A stretch of DNA of 64,000 nucleotides, from the NCBI GenBank assembly GCA_045631205.1, contig JAZQUI010000036.1:62001-126000 (forward strand), written 5' to 3'. Shown one piece after another: positions 35,021-43,498 of this stretch (position 1 is the stretch's first letter; each line of letters opens with the position of its first letter). The translations under genes were made by a program, and so were the position numbers. The notes under the pieces were generated by a model. It had not been told where the DNA came from. It searched no databases and saw nothing but the letters and a program-made list of their open reading frames with translations. Source of the stretch: HGM04593 sp045631205 (GTDB taxonomy: Bacteria > Bacteroidota > Bacteroidia > Bacteroidales > Bacteroidaceae).

Positions 35021-36094
35021 ATGAACATAAAGAATATAGACATATTCTCGGGTAAAAACCGCCCGTTGGTTATTGCCGGCCCTTGCAGTGCCGAAAGTGA
35101 GGAGCAGGTGATTTCTGTTGCCTCTTCGTTGGCCGATGCCGGGGTGCAACTTTTTCGTGCCGGAATTTGGAAACCTCGTACACGCCCCGGTTGTTTTGAG
35201 GGTGTGGGTGCGCGTGGCCTTGAATGGCTGGCGCGTGTTAAAAAGGAGCTTGGGTTGCCGGTAACCACGGAGGTTGCAACGGCAGCGCACGTTGAGGCTG
35301 CTCTTGCTGCCGGCATTGATGTGTTGTGGGTGGGTGCGCGCACTGTAACAAACCCCTTTGCAGTGCAGGAAATAGCCGACGCTTTGCGTGGAGTTGATAT
35401 ACCGGTGCTTGTTAAGAATCCCGTTAATCCCGACCTTGAATTGTGGGTAGGTGCCATAGAGCGCCTCTATAATAGTGGCGTGTCGCGTTTGGGAGCTGTT
35501 CATCGTGGCTTTTCCTCTTATGGCGAAAAGTTATTCCGAAATTCTCCGCAGTGGCAATTGCCTTTGGAACTGAAAAATCGTTATCCGTTGTTACCTCTCA
35601 TTTGTGATCCCAGCCACATTGCAGGTAAGCGTGAACTTGTACAGGGACTTTCGCAACAGGCTATGGATCTTAATTTCGATGGTCTTATGGTGGAGGTTCA
35701 TACAACACCTTCTTGTGCTTTAAGCGATGCGCGTCAACAATTGACACCAGAGGAACTGCGTGCAATTCTCAAAGGGCTTGTGCATCGTTCGCTTTTGGCC
35801 GAGGGTGTTGATTTTGCAGCTTATCGCAAGAGAATAGATGCAATAGATGAAGAACTGGTTGCTCTCATTGCAAAGCGAATGGAAGTTGTCCGTGAAATTG
35901 GAACAATGAAAAAGGAGCGAGGAATTACGGTTTTTCAACCCTATCGCTATAAAGAGACAATGGAGCGTTGTGCAGCATTGGGCACGGAGCATAACCTCAC
36001 CGCAGAGGTTGTAAAAGATGTTTTTGAGGCTATACACTCGGAGAGTGTTCGTCAACAGCTTCAAATAGTAAATAAGAAAGTAATTGATGACTAA
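35021..36094 (+). CDS. bifunctional DAHP synthase / type II chorismate mutase
   Basis: First shikimate step and chorismate-to-prephenate conversion in one chain of 357 residues. The N-terminal domain (about 1-255) is a class I-beta/KdsA-like DAHP synthase, with VIAGPCSAESEEQV near the start, VKNPVNPDLELW, and CDPSHIAGKRELV. The C-terminal AroQ chorismate mutase domain (about 265-350) begins RKRIDAIDEELVALIAKRM. This fusion is typical of Bacteroidota. The stop overlaps the ABC-transporter binding protein gene by 8 nt. Confidence 0.94.
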   Translation: MNIKNIDIFSGKNRPLVIAGPCSAESEEQVISVASSLADAGVQLFRAGIWKPRTRPGCFEGVGARGLEWLARVKKELGLPVTTEVATAAHVEAALAAGIDVLWVGARTVTNPFAVQEIADALRGVDIPVLVKNPVNPDLELWVGAIERLYNSGVSRLGAVHRGFSSYGEKLFRNSPQWQLPLELKNRYPLLPLICDPSHIAGKRELVQGLSQQAMDLNFDGLMVEVHTTPSCALSDARQQLTPEELRAILKGLVHRSLLAEGVDFAAYRKRIDAIDEELVALIAKRMEVVREIGTMKKERGITVFQPYRYKETMERCAALGTEHNLTAEVVKDVFEAIHSESVRQQLQIVNKKVIDD

Positions 36095-37223
36095 ACTGCT
36101 TGCCATCAGGGTGTGGCTGTGTGCTACGTTTGTTTGCCTGTTTGTGCTTTCGTCGTGCAAGGGCGATGGGGTGGTGTGCGACTCTCTTGTTGGCGATACG
36201 ATCGCGATGCGCCATTCCGCCTTGTTGCAGATGGTCGATTGCGACAGTTTCCTTGTTGCCGAAATAAAGAACCCATGGTGTGAGGGTGTATTGCATCGTT
36301 ATGTGCTTGTGCCCGAAGGAGTTGAACTGCCAAATGGCGCTCCACGGGGAACTCTCCTGCGCACTCCGTTGAAGAGTGCTCTTCTTTTCTCATCAGTTCA
36401 CGCATCTCTCTTTGAGGAACTTGGTTGTACAAATATAATAAAAGGTGTGTGCGATGCGCCTTATATATTTTCACGTCGTGTGCGTGAGGGTGTTGCCGTT
36501 GGTGATATCACAGATTGCGGCAGTTCGCTGGATGTTGATATTGAAAGGGTAGTGGAACTCTCTCCCGGCGCAATATTTGTTTTCCCGTATGAGAACGGAG
36601 GTTATGGAAAGCTCGAAAAGTTGAAATATCCCATTGTGGAGTGTGCTGAATATATGGAGACTTCGCCTTTGGCTTCGGCCGAGTGGGTGCGTTTCTATGG
36701 GCGTTTGCTAGGGCTTGGTGTTGAGGCCGATTCGCTTTTCAATGCTGTGTGCGAGCGCTACGAAAGGCTTGCTTCGCTTGTGGATGATCGTGACAAACGG
36801 CCAACTTTGATGTGCGAATTGAAGAGTGGCTCGGCTTGGTACGTTTCAACGGGTGAGAGTACTATGGGGCAGATGTACCGTGTGGCCGGCGCCGATTATC
36901 TCTTTGCCGATGGCAAGGGTAGCGGTTCGCGCCCTCTCTCCTTTGAAACTGTGCTTGCCCGTGCTGCAGATGCCGATTTCTGGCTCTTGAAATATAATGC
37001 ACCGGTAGATAAAACCCGTGAATCCCTGCTCGGCGAGTACTCCGGTTATGCTCATTTCAAACCGTTTAAGGAAGGTGCAATATATGCGTGTAATACGGCG
37101 AAAAAGCCAATCTTTGAAGATGGTGCTTTTCGCCCCGACTTGTTACTTGCAGAACTTGTTGCAATCTTTCACCCTTCGCTGATGGGCGAATATAAATTGA
37201 ACTATTATGAAAGGATGCCGTAA
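36087..37223 (+). CDS. ABC transporter substrate-binding lipoprotein (BtuF/FecB-like)
   Basis: Periplasmic binding lipoprotein of 378 residues. The signal ends in a lipobox LSSC (Cys about residue 24). TroA-like fold features include the LELSPGAIFVFPYENGG hinge region and a second lobe with ASVSTGESTMGQMY-like sequence. It pairs with the FecCD permease that overlaps its 3' end by 17 nt. Ligands in this group include cobalamin and iron-siderophores; which one is not evident. There is no cobalamin riboswitch-like element upstream, since it is inside an operon. Confidence 0.85.
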   Translation: MTKLLAIRVWLCATFVCLFVLSSCKGDGVVCDSLVGDTIAMRHSALLQMVDCDSFLVAEIKNPWCEGVLHRYVLVPEGVELPNGAPRGTLLRTPLKSALLFSSVHASLFEELGCTNIIKGVCDAPYIFSRRVREGVAVGDITDCGSSLDVDIERVVELSPGAIFVFPYENGGYGKLEKLKYPIVECAEYMETSPLASAEWVRFYGRLLGLGVEADSLFNAVCERYERLASLVDDRDKRPTLMCELKSGSAWYVSTGESTMGQMYRVAGADYLFADGKGSGSRPLSFETVLARAADADFWLLKYNAPVDKTRESLLGEYSGYAHFKPFKEGAIYACNTAKKPIFEDGAFRPDLLLAELVAIFHPSLMGEYKLNYYERMP

Positions 37224-38223
37224 TAGAAATATAGGTTTTCTTGTTGGTGGCGCAATGTTTTTGTTATTGCTTTTTCTTGCCAATATCTTTTTAGGGTCGG
37301 TTAGTGTGCCTTTTTCAGCGGTTGCCGATATTCTTGCAGGTGGTGATGGCGGTAATGAGGGGTGGAGGCTTATTGTTGTAGAGATGCGTTTGCCGCAGGC
37401 TGTTACGGCGTTGTTGGCGGGTATGTCGCTTGCGGTTGCAGGTTTGTTGTTGCAGACTTTCTTCAATAACCCGCTTGCGGGTCCCGAGGTGCTTGGCATA
37501 AACAGTGGTGCAGGTTTGGGCGTTGCTGTTGTGATGCTTCTGTTGCAGGGAATGGCGGGTGTTGGCGGGTATGTGGCTGCTTTTTCCGGCGCTTTTATTG
37601 GTGCTTTGCTTGTTATTGCAGTGGTGCTTTTTCTCTCCCGTTTGCTCTACAATAATATTTATCTGCTTATTGCGGGGCTTGCAATAAGCTATCTGGCTTC
37701 GTCGGTTATTTCCGTGCTCAATTATTTTTCAACGGCCGAGGGTGTACACTCCTATCTCATTTGGGGTATGGGAGGTTTTGGCGGTGTGTCGCGTGAATTG
37801 TTGCCTTTGTTCTCTTTCTTGTTGCTTGTTTCGCTTGTTGCTGCATTGCTTCTTGTGAAACCGCTTAATGTTCTTTTACTTGGTGATGCGTATGCCCGTA
37901 ATCTTGGTGTTGATACAAAGCGTTTGCGCGGAGTTCTGTTGCTTATTGTTGGTATTATAACAGCTACGGTTACAGCCTTTTGCGGCCCTGTTGCTTTTAT
38001 AGGTCTTGCTGTGCCTCATATAGCTCGTCTAGTGGTAAACACCTCCAATCATCGCGTTTTGTTGCCCCTAACTCTTCTTTCGGGTGGCGTTGTTGCGCTT
38101 TTTTGTAATATCATCTGTCAGTTGCCTGGGGAAAATGGTCTTTTGCCCCTTGGTGCGGTGACTTCGCTGATTGGTGCTCCTGTGATAATTTATGTGGTGC
38201 TGAAAGAGAGATATAGGCATTGA
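37207..38223 (+). CDS. FecCD/BtuC-family ABC transporter permease
   Basis: Membrane permease of a type II importer, 338 residues, with about nine or ten helices. Recognisable features are MRLPQAVTALLAGMSLAVAG and LLQTFFNNPLAGPEVLGINSGAGLG near the N-terminus, and LGVDTKRLRG with the coupling-helix region. It overlaps the binding protein by 17 nt. The partner ATPase gene does not follow. The next 490 nt contain a hairpin, a promoter and a candidate RNA gene. Confidence 0.93.
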   Translation: MKGCRNRNIGFLVGGAMFLLLLFLANIFLGSVSVPFSAVADILAGGDGGNEGWRLIVVEMRLPQAVTALLAGMSLAVAGLLLQTFFNNPLAGPEVLGINSGAGLGVAVVMLLLQGMAGVGGYVAAFSGAFIGALLVIAVVLFLSRLLYNNIYLLIAGLAISYLASSVISVLNYFSTAEGVHSYLIWGMGGFGGVSRELLPLFSFLLLVSLVAALLLVKPLNVLLLGDAYARNLGVDTKRLRGVLLLIVGIITATVTAFCGPVAFIGLAVPHIARLVVNTSNHRVLLPLTLLSGGVVALFCNIICQLPGENGLLPLGAVTSLIGAPVIIYVVLKERYRH

Positions 38224-38274
38224 GCACCATTCTGCATCTTTGTAATCAATTCGTGTAATTTCTTTAATTTTAAT

Positions 38275-38303
38275 AATTCCGCTTTGTTTTGCAAAGTGGA
38301 ATT
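38275..38303. terminator. hairpin after the permease gene, overlapping a promoter
   Basis: 12-bp stem (38275-38286 with 38292-38303, one G-T wobble), 5-nt loop, followed by ATTTGTTT. It probably terminates the 32.5-38.2 kb transcript. The loop and right arm contain the -33 TTTG and spacer of the next promoter, so a role as an operator-like dyad is also possible. Confidence 0.6.
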
Positions 38304-38318
38304 ATTTGTTTATATTTG
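38288..38318 (+). promoter_or_regulatory. consensus Bacteroidota promoter of the candidate RNA gene
   Basis: TTTG at 38288-38291, exactly 19 nt, then TATATTTG at 38311-38318: a perfect TTTG-N19-TAnnTTTG. Transcription is expected from about 38323. It is the same design as the ilv promoter at 45436-45466. Confidence 0.75.
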
Positions 38319-38322
38319 CGTA

Positions 38323-38616
38323 GATTTGTTATAATAGATAGAATGTGAGCATCGTGTGTGCCGGTTCTTCTGTTGTGATAAATGTAGTTTATACTATGAC
38401 ATATTTTATAGCGCATTAGCTTTACTATCTTACTGATGGGAGCATTAGCTCCGACAAGGCTTCTATGTCTTGTTAAACTTGGCGGTTTAATTAAAGAAAG
38501 AATAGTGGCAAAGTTGATGTCCGCGCTGTGTATACGGCGTGGGCGATTTGCATATCTTTCTTTCGGGTACGCCAAGACCTCATCAGTGGATAATGTAAGT
38601 TGTCCACGTTTTTTTT
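38323..38616 (+). ncRNA. candidate structured non-coding RNA or leader
   Basis: A stretch of about 290 nt bounded by a perfect promoter and a strong terminator, without a convincing ORF. Local stems can be drawn in order: GGAGC/GCTCC around ATTA (38439-38452); a 5-6-bp stem 38453-38474; TTAAAC/GTTTAA around a 6-nt loop (38473-38490); GGCGT/ACGCC (38536-38573); and the terminator. GCATTAGCT occurs twice (near 38412 and 38442). I do not recognise tmRNA, RNase P, SRP RNA, 6S RNA with certainty, or a cobalamin riboswitch. It could be an independent sRNA or a terminating leader of the glycosidase gene, which starts 100 nt further on. Confidence 0.5.
38586..38616 (+). terminator. intrinsic terminator of the candidate RNA
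   Basis: 8-bp stem (38586-38593 with 38600-38607, one G-T wobble), 6-nt loop, then G and eight T. It lies 100 nt before the glycosidase start. Confidence 0.8.
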
Positions 38617-38715
38617 GTGTTATAATAATGGCTGTGACCTTGTTTTTGTTCGCAGTAATAAGATTTGTTATCGCAATAAGGCCTATAAAAAATCTAACCT
38701 AAAATATGTAGTTAT

Positions 38716-41700
38716 ATGAAGAAAATTTTATCTTTTATCTTGGCACTTATTTGTACCACAGGTACAATAATGGCCGACATTATTCAGGCTTCGACTACGC
38801 TTCCCACAGAAGGAAAGCCGGAGCATGTTTATACCATGATGAATGGTAATAATGTGTATTCTAACGGGAATACAGCTCCTACGGCAACAGCTGATAATTA
38901 CGGTCAGTTCGCATTCTATCCTGTAGCGGGCCAGACCGATGCTTACTACATTTATAGCAAGACTGCCGGAAAGTGGCTTTCTTACACAAAAGCAGATAGT
39001 TATAATAATGGTAAGGACTTTGTGAAATTGTCGGCAGCTCAGGTTGACGGTGCCTATTTCAAGGTTACAAACTATAGCGGACAGAATTACCAAATTCAGC
39101 CCTATACAACATCGGGTGGTAACGACAAGTATATCAACTGGTATCAGGGTGTAAGTGGTAACCCCTATGATGGTTCAAACACTCTTGGCCTTTGGCAACA
39201 GGATGCCAGTGCCGATGCCGGTAGCCGTTATCTCTTTACCGAGGTGATAACTATCGAGCGTGTATATTCAATAAGCATTCCCGATGGAAATACAATTAAA
39301 ATTGGCAATGATACTTATGCCGACGGTGACACATATACCACAGATGCTCGTGTACAGAAGAGCGATATCACTGTTGTTACTCCCGAGGGTAAGTTTGCAG
39401 CAGTTGCCATTAACGATGTTGATATGACTATTAAGGTATATTTTGCAACTCTCCCCGTTCAAGAGACAAGTGCTCCTTATGCCAATGCAGTGCTATATCC
39501 CGCACAACAGACGGCTGTGGGTGCTGCTGCAATCAATGCCGTTGATGGTGTTTACACTTTGAGCAACAATGTGCTTGCTGCAAGCTTTATGAAACTTGGT
39601 GATGCACTCTACTTTGCAGGTTCTAAGGCTATGGACCTTCTTGCAGGTACCGAAATCTTTACCGTAGCTTTCGGTAATGGTGACAATGTTCCCGCATCTG
39701 GTATGACATTGAAGAGTGTTGAGGTTCAGGACCTCGAGGCAAAAGCCGACGCTATAGGTGGTGCTGAGCATTTTGCCGGTAAACAGCTTGTTGCCGAATA
39801 TGAATATACCTATAAGGATAGTACTGTTTCAATAATATGGCGTGCAGTATTGCGCGACGGTAGCCACTATCTGCGTACCGAAATGGATATCTATGGAGTT
39901 GACAACGTTGATATGTACAACATAATTCCTTTGATTTATAATGTTGATACAAAAGCTGCCGGTTCTACTCCTGCCGTTGTCGGTAACACCCGTGGTGCAG
40001 TGCTTATGAGCAACAAAATATTCGCCGGCCTTGAAACCCCCACGGCTTATAATACAGTGGGCGATGCCACCGGCGAGGAGGATAAATGGAATCTCACCAC
40101 CACAATGGACCCCATCTCCCTTACAAAGGATTCTTGGACACAGGTTGCCGGAGACGATGTACCCAAGCGTGTTGAAGAGGCTACCGGTGCCAACTATCCC
40201 AATGTATATGCTTACAAACACGCGAATGTCACATTGCAGAAAAACCAGAAGGTAGAGATTACTGTAGAATATGTATCGGGTGACAATCGTTTGAATTTCG
40301 GTGGTGCTGATCTTTTGGATTCAAGCAACTCTATTGCAGCCGTAGACTATCATACTGGTTTTTCAGGTTCTGCAAAGAATAATAATACTTTCAGTTTCAT
40401 CGCTCCCAATGATGGCACATTTACCCTCCGTGTCTTTGTCGAGAATAAACAGGAGCCCATTACGGCATCAAGCAAAATGACTGTCAAGATATATACTCCC
40501 AAGGAGGGTGCTGTAATAAATACCGATGTTATTGGTATACAGGGCCGATGGAGTCGCAATACAACCCTTGCACAAGGCGAGACCTGGAAAGTGGGTGCTG
40601 TTGTAGGTCTTATAGCCCAGGATGGTACACAGGCCGACGAGAATATTCACAAGTCACAGAAACGTCGTTCTTTCCTTGCATACAGCGAGCGTGAGCGTGC
40701 AGTGCCCTGGCGTGCATTCACCCACTACAACAGCTGGTACGAACTTAATATCAACCGCAACAACGCGGCTCCCGGTAGCGAGCATACCAATTTTACATCG
40801 GAAGATATTGTAGACGTTATCAATCACTGGAGAACCGACTTCTACGAAAGATACGAGCAGGCTCCTGTTGCCTTTGTAATTGATGATGGCTGGGATAACT
40901 ATGGTCCTTGGACTTTCCACAGCGGTTTCCCCGAAGAGATGCGTCCTATGGCGCAACTTGCCAAGGAGATGGGTGCCGGTGTAGGTGCTTGGTTAGGCCC
41001 GGTGGGCGGTTATGGCCAGAGCGGTAACTACCGCCGTGCATACTGGAATGCCGAAAATCGTGGCGGAATGCGACTATCAAACCCCGCATACTACGAGGCA
41101 TTCCTCGCAGCAGCAAATAACCTGGTAAGCAATCAGGATGGCGTTGAAGGTTTCGACAAGAACTCTGACAACTACCTCTTCTTCAAATTCGACGGAATTT
41201 CGGGACAGTTCTCATCAGTAGGCCCCGATGCCGGTGACGAAGGTAATGAGAACGCCGAGGGTATTATACGCCTGGAGCGTTATGTGCGCGAGGAACTCCG
41301 CGAGGACATCTTCTTCAACACAACCGTAGGAACTTGGGCAAGCCCCTTCTGGTATCAGATAAGCGATGCTACCTGGCGCCAGGAGAATGACCACGACCGC
41401 ATTGGTAACAATAGCATAAACCGCGAGAACTGGATCACCTATCGCGACCGACTTGTTTATCAGAACTATGTGAGCAACTCACCAATCTGTCCCATAAACA
41501 CACTGATGACTCACGGATTTATGCTCACACTGTTTGGCCCTCCTGGAGGTGACAACCGCGATTACAACGCAGTACTCCGCGAGATGCGTTGCGCATTCGT
41601 TTGTGGCTCGGGTGTGGTAGAACTCTATACCGACTATGCACTCCTGAATAGCATCAATAACGGACAGCTGTGGGCTGACATAGCCGAGTGTATGGCTTGG

Positions 41701-43029
41701 CAGAAACGCAACGCCGATGTATTGCCCGATGCTCATTGGGTAGGTGGTAACCCCTGGAACGGCAGCAGCCACGAGGTTTATGGCTGGGCTTCATGGAACG
41801 GTACAAAATCGACTCTTGCTTTGCGTAACGGCAGCAACGATGCACAGAGCTATGCATTCACACTTCGCGAAGCTTTGAATATCCCTGCCAATGTAAACGG
41901 CAGCATCATCCTTCGCAAGTCGTTCAGCAACCAGGACGCTCTTGCCGGCTTGACCGAGGGCGAGGCTATCAACATCGACACAGAGCTCACAGTGAACCTT
42001 CCCGGAAGTTCACTCTTCTGCTTCGACGGTATCGATGCGACAGCAACCACCCAGCTGGTTGAAAGCATCACCTTGAAAGCCGAGAATGAGTCTTTGGAAG
42101 TTCCCGTGAACGAGACAATGGTTGTGCTTGCTGCATTGAACTCAACAGCTACATATCCCCTACTCGAATGGACAACAAGCGATGCTTCTATTGCAACAGT
42201 AAGCAATGGTCTTGTTGTGCCCGTAGCAGAAGGTGAGGTTACTATCACTGCTACAGCAAAAGATGGTTCAAACAAAACAGCATCTATAACAATTACCGTT
42301 ACTCCCAAAGAGGTTGAACCTTATTCCACCAACTTCGATAAGGATATGAACTCAACACAATCTCATCGTTATATAACAACAATCGGGTTTACCGAAGATG
42401 GTGGTGAGGCACAGACAATCGAGGTGGGCTTTGCAAAGCCTTATGTTGACAAAACAGCCGATGAGAGTGCTCTTCTCACCTGTGCTCCCGGTACAACAAT
42501 TACCCCTGTTATAAACAAGAGCGGTAACTGGATGAATGCTTATGTCTACATTGATTTTGACAACGACCAGCAATTCTCGTTTAATGACGGACAGACCGAC
42601 CAAAGCGGTACCGATGTTGTATCGTTCAGTTTCTATACGGGAAATTTCAATGATGATGTTAACGGTGGTGTAAACTCGGCCGGCGAGTCTTTGACTGGTG
42701 ACGCCCGTAACACAATGAGCCTGCCTTCTTTCACAGCTCCTATAGAGGAGGGCGATTATCGCATCCGTTTTAAGATGGACTGGAATAGTATTGATGCCGG
42801 CGGTCAGATTGCTGCCGATGGCACTTGCACCGGGCATAACGGTTTCCTTGCCAACAGCGGTCAAATCGTGGATGCTACCTTGCGTGTGGTAAAAACCACA
42901 GGCATTGAGATGATCGAAACCGATGCGCTTGCTGGTGAGGCTGAGATTTACGACCTGAGCGGTCGCAAGCTTCGTGAGGCTCCTGCAAAGGGTATGTATA
43001 TCCAGGGTAAAAAGAAGGTTATTCGTTAA
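38716..43029 (+). CDS. secreted clan GH-D-like glycosidase with Ig-like, GEVED-like and T9SS-like C-terminal domains
   Basis: Secreted protein of 1437 residues. A signal peptide (about 1-20) is followed by a lectin-like region (about 25-175) and a beta-sandwich domain (about 240-430). Next comes a putative carbohydrate-binding insert (about 455-605). A (beta/alpha)8 catalytic domain (about 640-1000) resembles GH36/GH27 alpha-galactosidases. VIDDGWDNYGPW carries Asp723/724, FFKFDGIS has Asp826 as candidate nucleophile, and ATWRQEND follows Asp884, a candidate acid/base. A bacterial Ig-like group 2 domain (about 1115-1200), a GEVED-like domain (about 1205-1390) and a tail ending YDLSGRK...KGMYIQGKKKVIR follow. 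That tail resembles T9SS type A sorting sequences. The natural substrate is unknown. The candidate RNA precedes it and a strong terminator follows. Confidence 0.82.
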   Translation: MKKILSFILALICTTGTIMADIIQASTTLPTEGKPEHVYTMMNGNNVYSNGNTAPTATADNYGQFAFYPVAGQTDAYYIYSKTAGKWLSYTKADSYNNGKDFVKLSAAQVDGAYFKVTNYSGQNYQIQPYTTSGGNDKYINWYQGVSGNPYDGSNTLGLWQQDASADAGSRYLFTEVITIERVYSISIPDGNTIKIGNDTYADGDTYTTDARVQKSDITVVTPEGKFAAVAINDVDMTIKVYFATLPVQETSAPYANAVLYPAQQTAVGAAAINAVDGVYTLSNNVLAASFMKLGDALYFAGSKAMDLLAGTEIFTVAFGNGDNVPASGMTLKSVEVQDLEAKADAIGGAEHFAGKQLVAEYEYTYKDSTVSIIWRAVLRDGSHYLRTEMDIYGVDNVDMYNIIPLIYNVDTKAAGSTPAVVGNTRGAVLMSNKIFAGLETPTAYNTVGDATGEEDKWNLTTTMDPISLTKDSWTQVAGDDVPKRVEEATGANYPNVYAYKHANVTLQKNQKVEITVEYVSGDNRLNFGGADLLDSSNSIAAVDYHTGFSGSAKNNNTFSFIAPNDGTFTLRVFVENKQEPITASSKMTVKIYTPKEGAVINTDVIGIQGRWSRNTTLAQGETWKVGAVVGLIAQDGTQADENIHKSQKRRSFLAYSERERAVPWRAFTHYNSWYELNINRNNAAPGSEHTNFTSEDIVDVINHWRTDFYERYEQAPVAFVIDDGWDNYGPWTFHSGFPEEMRPMAQLAKEMGAGVGAWLGPVGGYGQSGNYRRAYWNAENRGGMRLSNPAYYEAFLAAANNLVSNQDGVEGFDKNSDNYLFFKFDGISGQFSSVGPDAGDEGNENAEGIIRLERYVREELREDIFFNTTVGTWASPFWYQISDATWRQENDHDRIGNNSINRENWITYRDRLVYQNYVSNSPICPINTLMTHGFMLTLFGPPGGDNRDYNAVLREMRCAFVCGSGVVELYTDYALLNSINNGQLWADIAECMAWQKRNADVLPDAHWVGGNPWNGSSHEVYGWASWNGTKSTLALRNGSNDAQSYAFTLREALNIPANVNGSIILRKSFSNQDALAGLTEGEAINIDTELTVNLPGSSLFCFDGIDATATTQLVESITLKAENESLEVPVNETMVVLAALNSTATYPLLEWTTSDASIATVSNGLVVPVAEGEVTITATAKDGSNKTASITITVTPKEVEPYSTNFDKDMNSTQSHRYITTIGFTEDGGEAQTIEVGFAKPYVDKTADESALLTCAPGTTITPVINKSGNWMNAYVYIDFDNDQQFSFNDGQTDQSGTDVVSFSFYTGNFNDDVNGGVNSAGESLTGDARNTMSLPSFTAPIEEGDYRIRFKMDWNSIDAGGQIAADGTCTGHNGFLANSGQIVDATLRVVKTTGIEMIETDALAGEAEIYDLSGRKLREAPAKGMYIQGKKKVIR

Positions 43030-43053
43030 GGATAATTTGATACTTTAATAAAC

Positions 43054-43083
43054 AAAAACGCACCGAGGTCTCGGTGCGTTTTT
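43054..43083. terminator. strong intrinsic terminator after the glycosidase gene
   Basis: Perfect 13-bp inverted repeat (43054-43066 with 43071-43083) with a 4-nt loop, A-tract before and T-tract after. It works in both directions. Confidence 0.9.
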
Positions 43084-43445
43084 GTTTGTATAGTAATGTA
43101 ATGTCGGTGTATCTGCCCAAACAGCATCAGTGTGAGTAATGTTTTAAAGAAATCGACACCGTAAATAACATAATTAAGGGTCGACAAAGATTAGGAAAAA
43201 GACGAGGATATATTGCTGTATGATGTTATTTTACTTACGACGCAATACCGCACGCTTCCGGCCCCCTAAACTGCGATGAAAAGCTTTTAATGACAAGCGA
43301 GGAACGAATTATGAATGCTTCAATTCTTTGAAACGGCGTGAACAGAGCAAGAGCGACTGTTACGCCACAAAAGTGAAGTAAAGAATTTGCATGAAAATAA
43401 AGAATTGCCGTTAGTGATACCGAGAATCTAAGAGTAAAAACTAAT
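43084..43445. other. 362-nt intergenic region without a gene, containing a hairpin
   Basis: No credible ORF on either strand. One notable hairpin, GGCGT-g-AACAG paired with CTGTT-ACGCC (43335-43366, 10 bp, one bulged G, 11-nt loop), has no T-run. Base composition is less AT-rich than other intergenic stretches here. It could be a decayed gene or repeat, or an unrecognised RNA. Confidence 0.35.
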
Positions 43446-43471
43446 AAAGGGCAGACCGGAGTCTGTCCTTT
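43446..43471 (-). terminator. terminator of the AspT/YidE-like transporter gene
   Basis: 11-bp stem (43446-43456 with 43461-43471, one G-T wobble), loop CGGA, followed on the minus strand by ATTAG and TTTTT. It lies 27 nt past the stop codon of the minus-strand gene. Confidence 0.8.
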
Positions 43472-43498
43472 ATGGTTATAGTAGTTTTTAATCAGCGA

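Noticed and set aside
35800..36087. Possible cobalamin riboswitch before the BtuF/FecB-like gene
   Set aside because: The upstream sequence is coding (DAHP synthase/chorismate mutase), and no B12-box-like sequence was seen. The genes are part of a longer operon.
38436..38702. 88-codon plus-strand ORF over the candidate RNA terminator
   Set aside because: It spans an intrinsic terminator hairpin and U-run, has no recognisable domain, and its composition does not resemble the neighbouring genes.
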